Source: CAYPIE01 sp964410665
GTDB lineage: Bacteria; Planctomycetota; Planctomycetia; Gemmatales; Gemmataceae
Assembly (NCBI GenBank): GCA_964410665.1
Contig: CAYPIE010000011.1
Location: 35,849 to 99,848 of the forward strand
Direction of reading: 5' to 3'
Length of the DNA stretch: 64,000 nucleotides
Made by a program: the position numbers and the translations under genes. Below, in pieces: positions 63,172-64,000 of the stretch (the stretch's first letter is position 1; the number at the start of each line of letters is the position of its first letter). The notes beneath the pieces were generated by a model. The model had not been told where the DNA came from, did not search any database, and saw only the letters and a program-made list of their open reading frames with translations.

Positions 63172-64000
63172 GGGTGTCTCCCTGCGATCATAGTTCCATC
63201 CTTGTAATGAACAATCCTTGGATATCCAGGACTCTCCTGCAGAGGTAGAGGCGTTTGCGGTGCGGGGGAGGGCAGAGGCGATTGCGGTGCGAAGCGGCAG
63301 AGGCGGTTGCGGTGCGGGGAAAGCGGCAGAGGTGGTTGCGCTGCGGGGAAAGAGGCAGAGGCAGTTGCGATAAGTCAGAACCCCCGGACTGACGTCCGGG
63401 GCTCGCCTTGAGAGGCAGAGAGCAGAGCTCCGGAACTGACGTTCCTGCGCAGTGCACAGTCTCTTCTCTGGCGAAGGACGTGAGTCCTGAGCTCTGCCTC
63501 CGCGATCGATTCCCTGCCACTCTATTGCCGTCGATCACTTCCGTCGTCGCAACCGCCTCAAAAAGGCGAGCCCCGGACGTCAGTCCGGGGGTTCTGGCTT
63601 ACCGCAAACGCCTCTGCCGCTTCACATCGCAAACGCTTCTGCCTCTTTCCCCGCACCGCAAGCGCTTCTGCCTCTTCCAGACTTTCCGCAACCGCCTCTG
63701 CCCTCCCCCGCACCGCAACGCGGTGCATCTGCGCTGGCGAAGGACGTGAGTCCTGAGCTCTGCCTCCGCGATCGATTCTCTGCCACTCTATTGCCGTTGA
63801 TCACTTCCGTTATCGCAACCGCCTCCGAAAGGCGAGCCCCGGAGGTGAGTCCAAGGGAAGCGGCAGAGGCGGTTGCGGTGCGGGGAACCCCCGGACTGAC
63901 GTCCGGGGCTCGCCTGCAGAGGCAGAGCAGAGCTTCGGAACTTATGTTCCTACGCAGTGCACAGTCTCTTCTCTGGCGAAGGACGTCAGTCCTGAGCTCT
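63172..64000. repeat. Mosaic repeat cluster filling the window end
   Basis: Three nested repeat types. (1) GGCAGAGGCGGTTGCGGTGC units: five imperfect tandem copies at 63243-63370, inverted copies at about 63601-63720, and one more at 63861. (2) Family C hairpins CCCCGGAC-loop-GTCCGGGG at 63382-63401, 63571-63590 and 63889-63908. (3) A longer unit GCGAAGGACGTGAGTCCTGA (quoted part) with further shared flanks at 63471, 63737 and 63976. The whole has no supported gene; open frames give only repetitive peptide. The block probably continues past 64000. Confidence 0.8.
63382..63401. repeat. Dispersed GC hairpin, family C (copy 2)
   Basis: CCCCGGAC-TGAC-GTCCGGGG: 8-bp perfect stem. The sister copies at 63571-63590 (loop GTCA, opposite orientation) and 63889-63908 have the same stem. 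Copy 1 is at 42835-42856. Confidence 0.8.

Noticed and set aside
63172..64000. CRISPR array at the repeat cluster
   Set aside because: Units are imperfect, spacers are short and themselves repeated, repeats occur in both orientations and no cas gene is present.

Overview
The window looks like a chromosome segment of a high-GC planctomycete, most likely Gemmataceae or Gemmatales. The evidence is the gene content: DUF1592 + DUF1552 and DUF1501 + DUF1549/1553 secreted modules, a DUF1559 pseudopilin, a Trx7/PDZ protein, DUF4058, a sulfatase remnant, a beta-helix/FG-GAP protein with an N-terminal LETLEDRSVPA motif, and three ECF sigma factors fused to a transmembrane segment and a C-terminal extension. 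I saw no rRNA, tRNA, CRISPR array, transposase or prophage gene. No database search was possible, so family names rest on recognised motifs and architecture.

Layout. 1-2540: a sigma-54 activator divergent from a YHS-domain/membrane-protein operon that has a near-consensus -24/-12 promoter. 2553-7177: a Trx/haem/PDZ protein, an EF-hand esterase and a GH13 glycosidase. 7178-14211: a decayed zone with tandem and palindromic repeats, GNAT, an N-terminal TolB/cyclase-like pseudogene, a sulfatase lacking its catalytic half, and intact and frameshifted DUF4058 copies. 14415-19212: a 2-keto-4-pentenoate hydratase-like gene, then a DUF1592 / glycine-zipper / DUF1552 module. 19744-29833: a long same-strand cluster (ECF sigma, FecR-like protein, redoxin-like proteins, di-haem cytochrome fused to a redoxin-like domain, DUF1501, DUF1549/1553, WD40), probably a self-regulated cell-surface system. 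29847-34445 (minus): SnoaL, double AHSA1, ArsR and a P-type ATPase. 34662-42802: hydrolases, a pteridine-reductase-like SDR, gamma-glutamyltransferase, FAH-fold protein and M19 dipeptidase.

43223-47523 (minus) carries an anti-sigma-like protein, an ECF sigma, an ECF-HEAT fusion and a deiodinase-like thioredoxin-fold gene whose reading frame is interrupted by one TGA at the exact selenocysteine position of the deiodinase motif. A 7-bp hairpin with a G-starting loop follows 18 nt after that TGA. I read this as a selenoprotein with a bacterial SECIS element. 47654-57917 holds an MBL hydrolase, a large membrane glycosyltransferase-like protein, the surface beta-helix protein, GNAT, DUF4239, DUF1559 and an aldo/keto reductase. 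58300-61141 has two more ECF-TM fusions in tandem, followed by trehalohydrolase TreZ.

The last 830 bp and several other gaps are filled with dispersed hairpin repeats of at least three families, plus two loci of 11-bp helically phased repeats. Main points for follow-up: the selenoprotein, the sigma-54 switch, the ECF-controlled cytochrome/redoxin surface cluster with a recent 112/113-bp duplication, and the intergenic repeat families.
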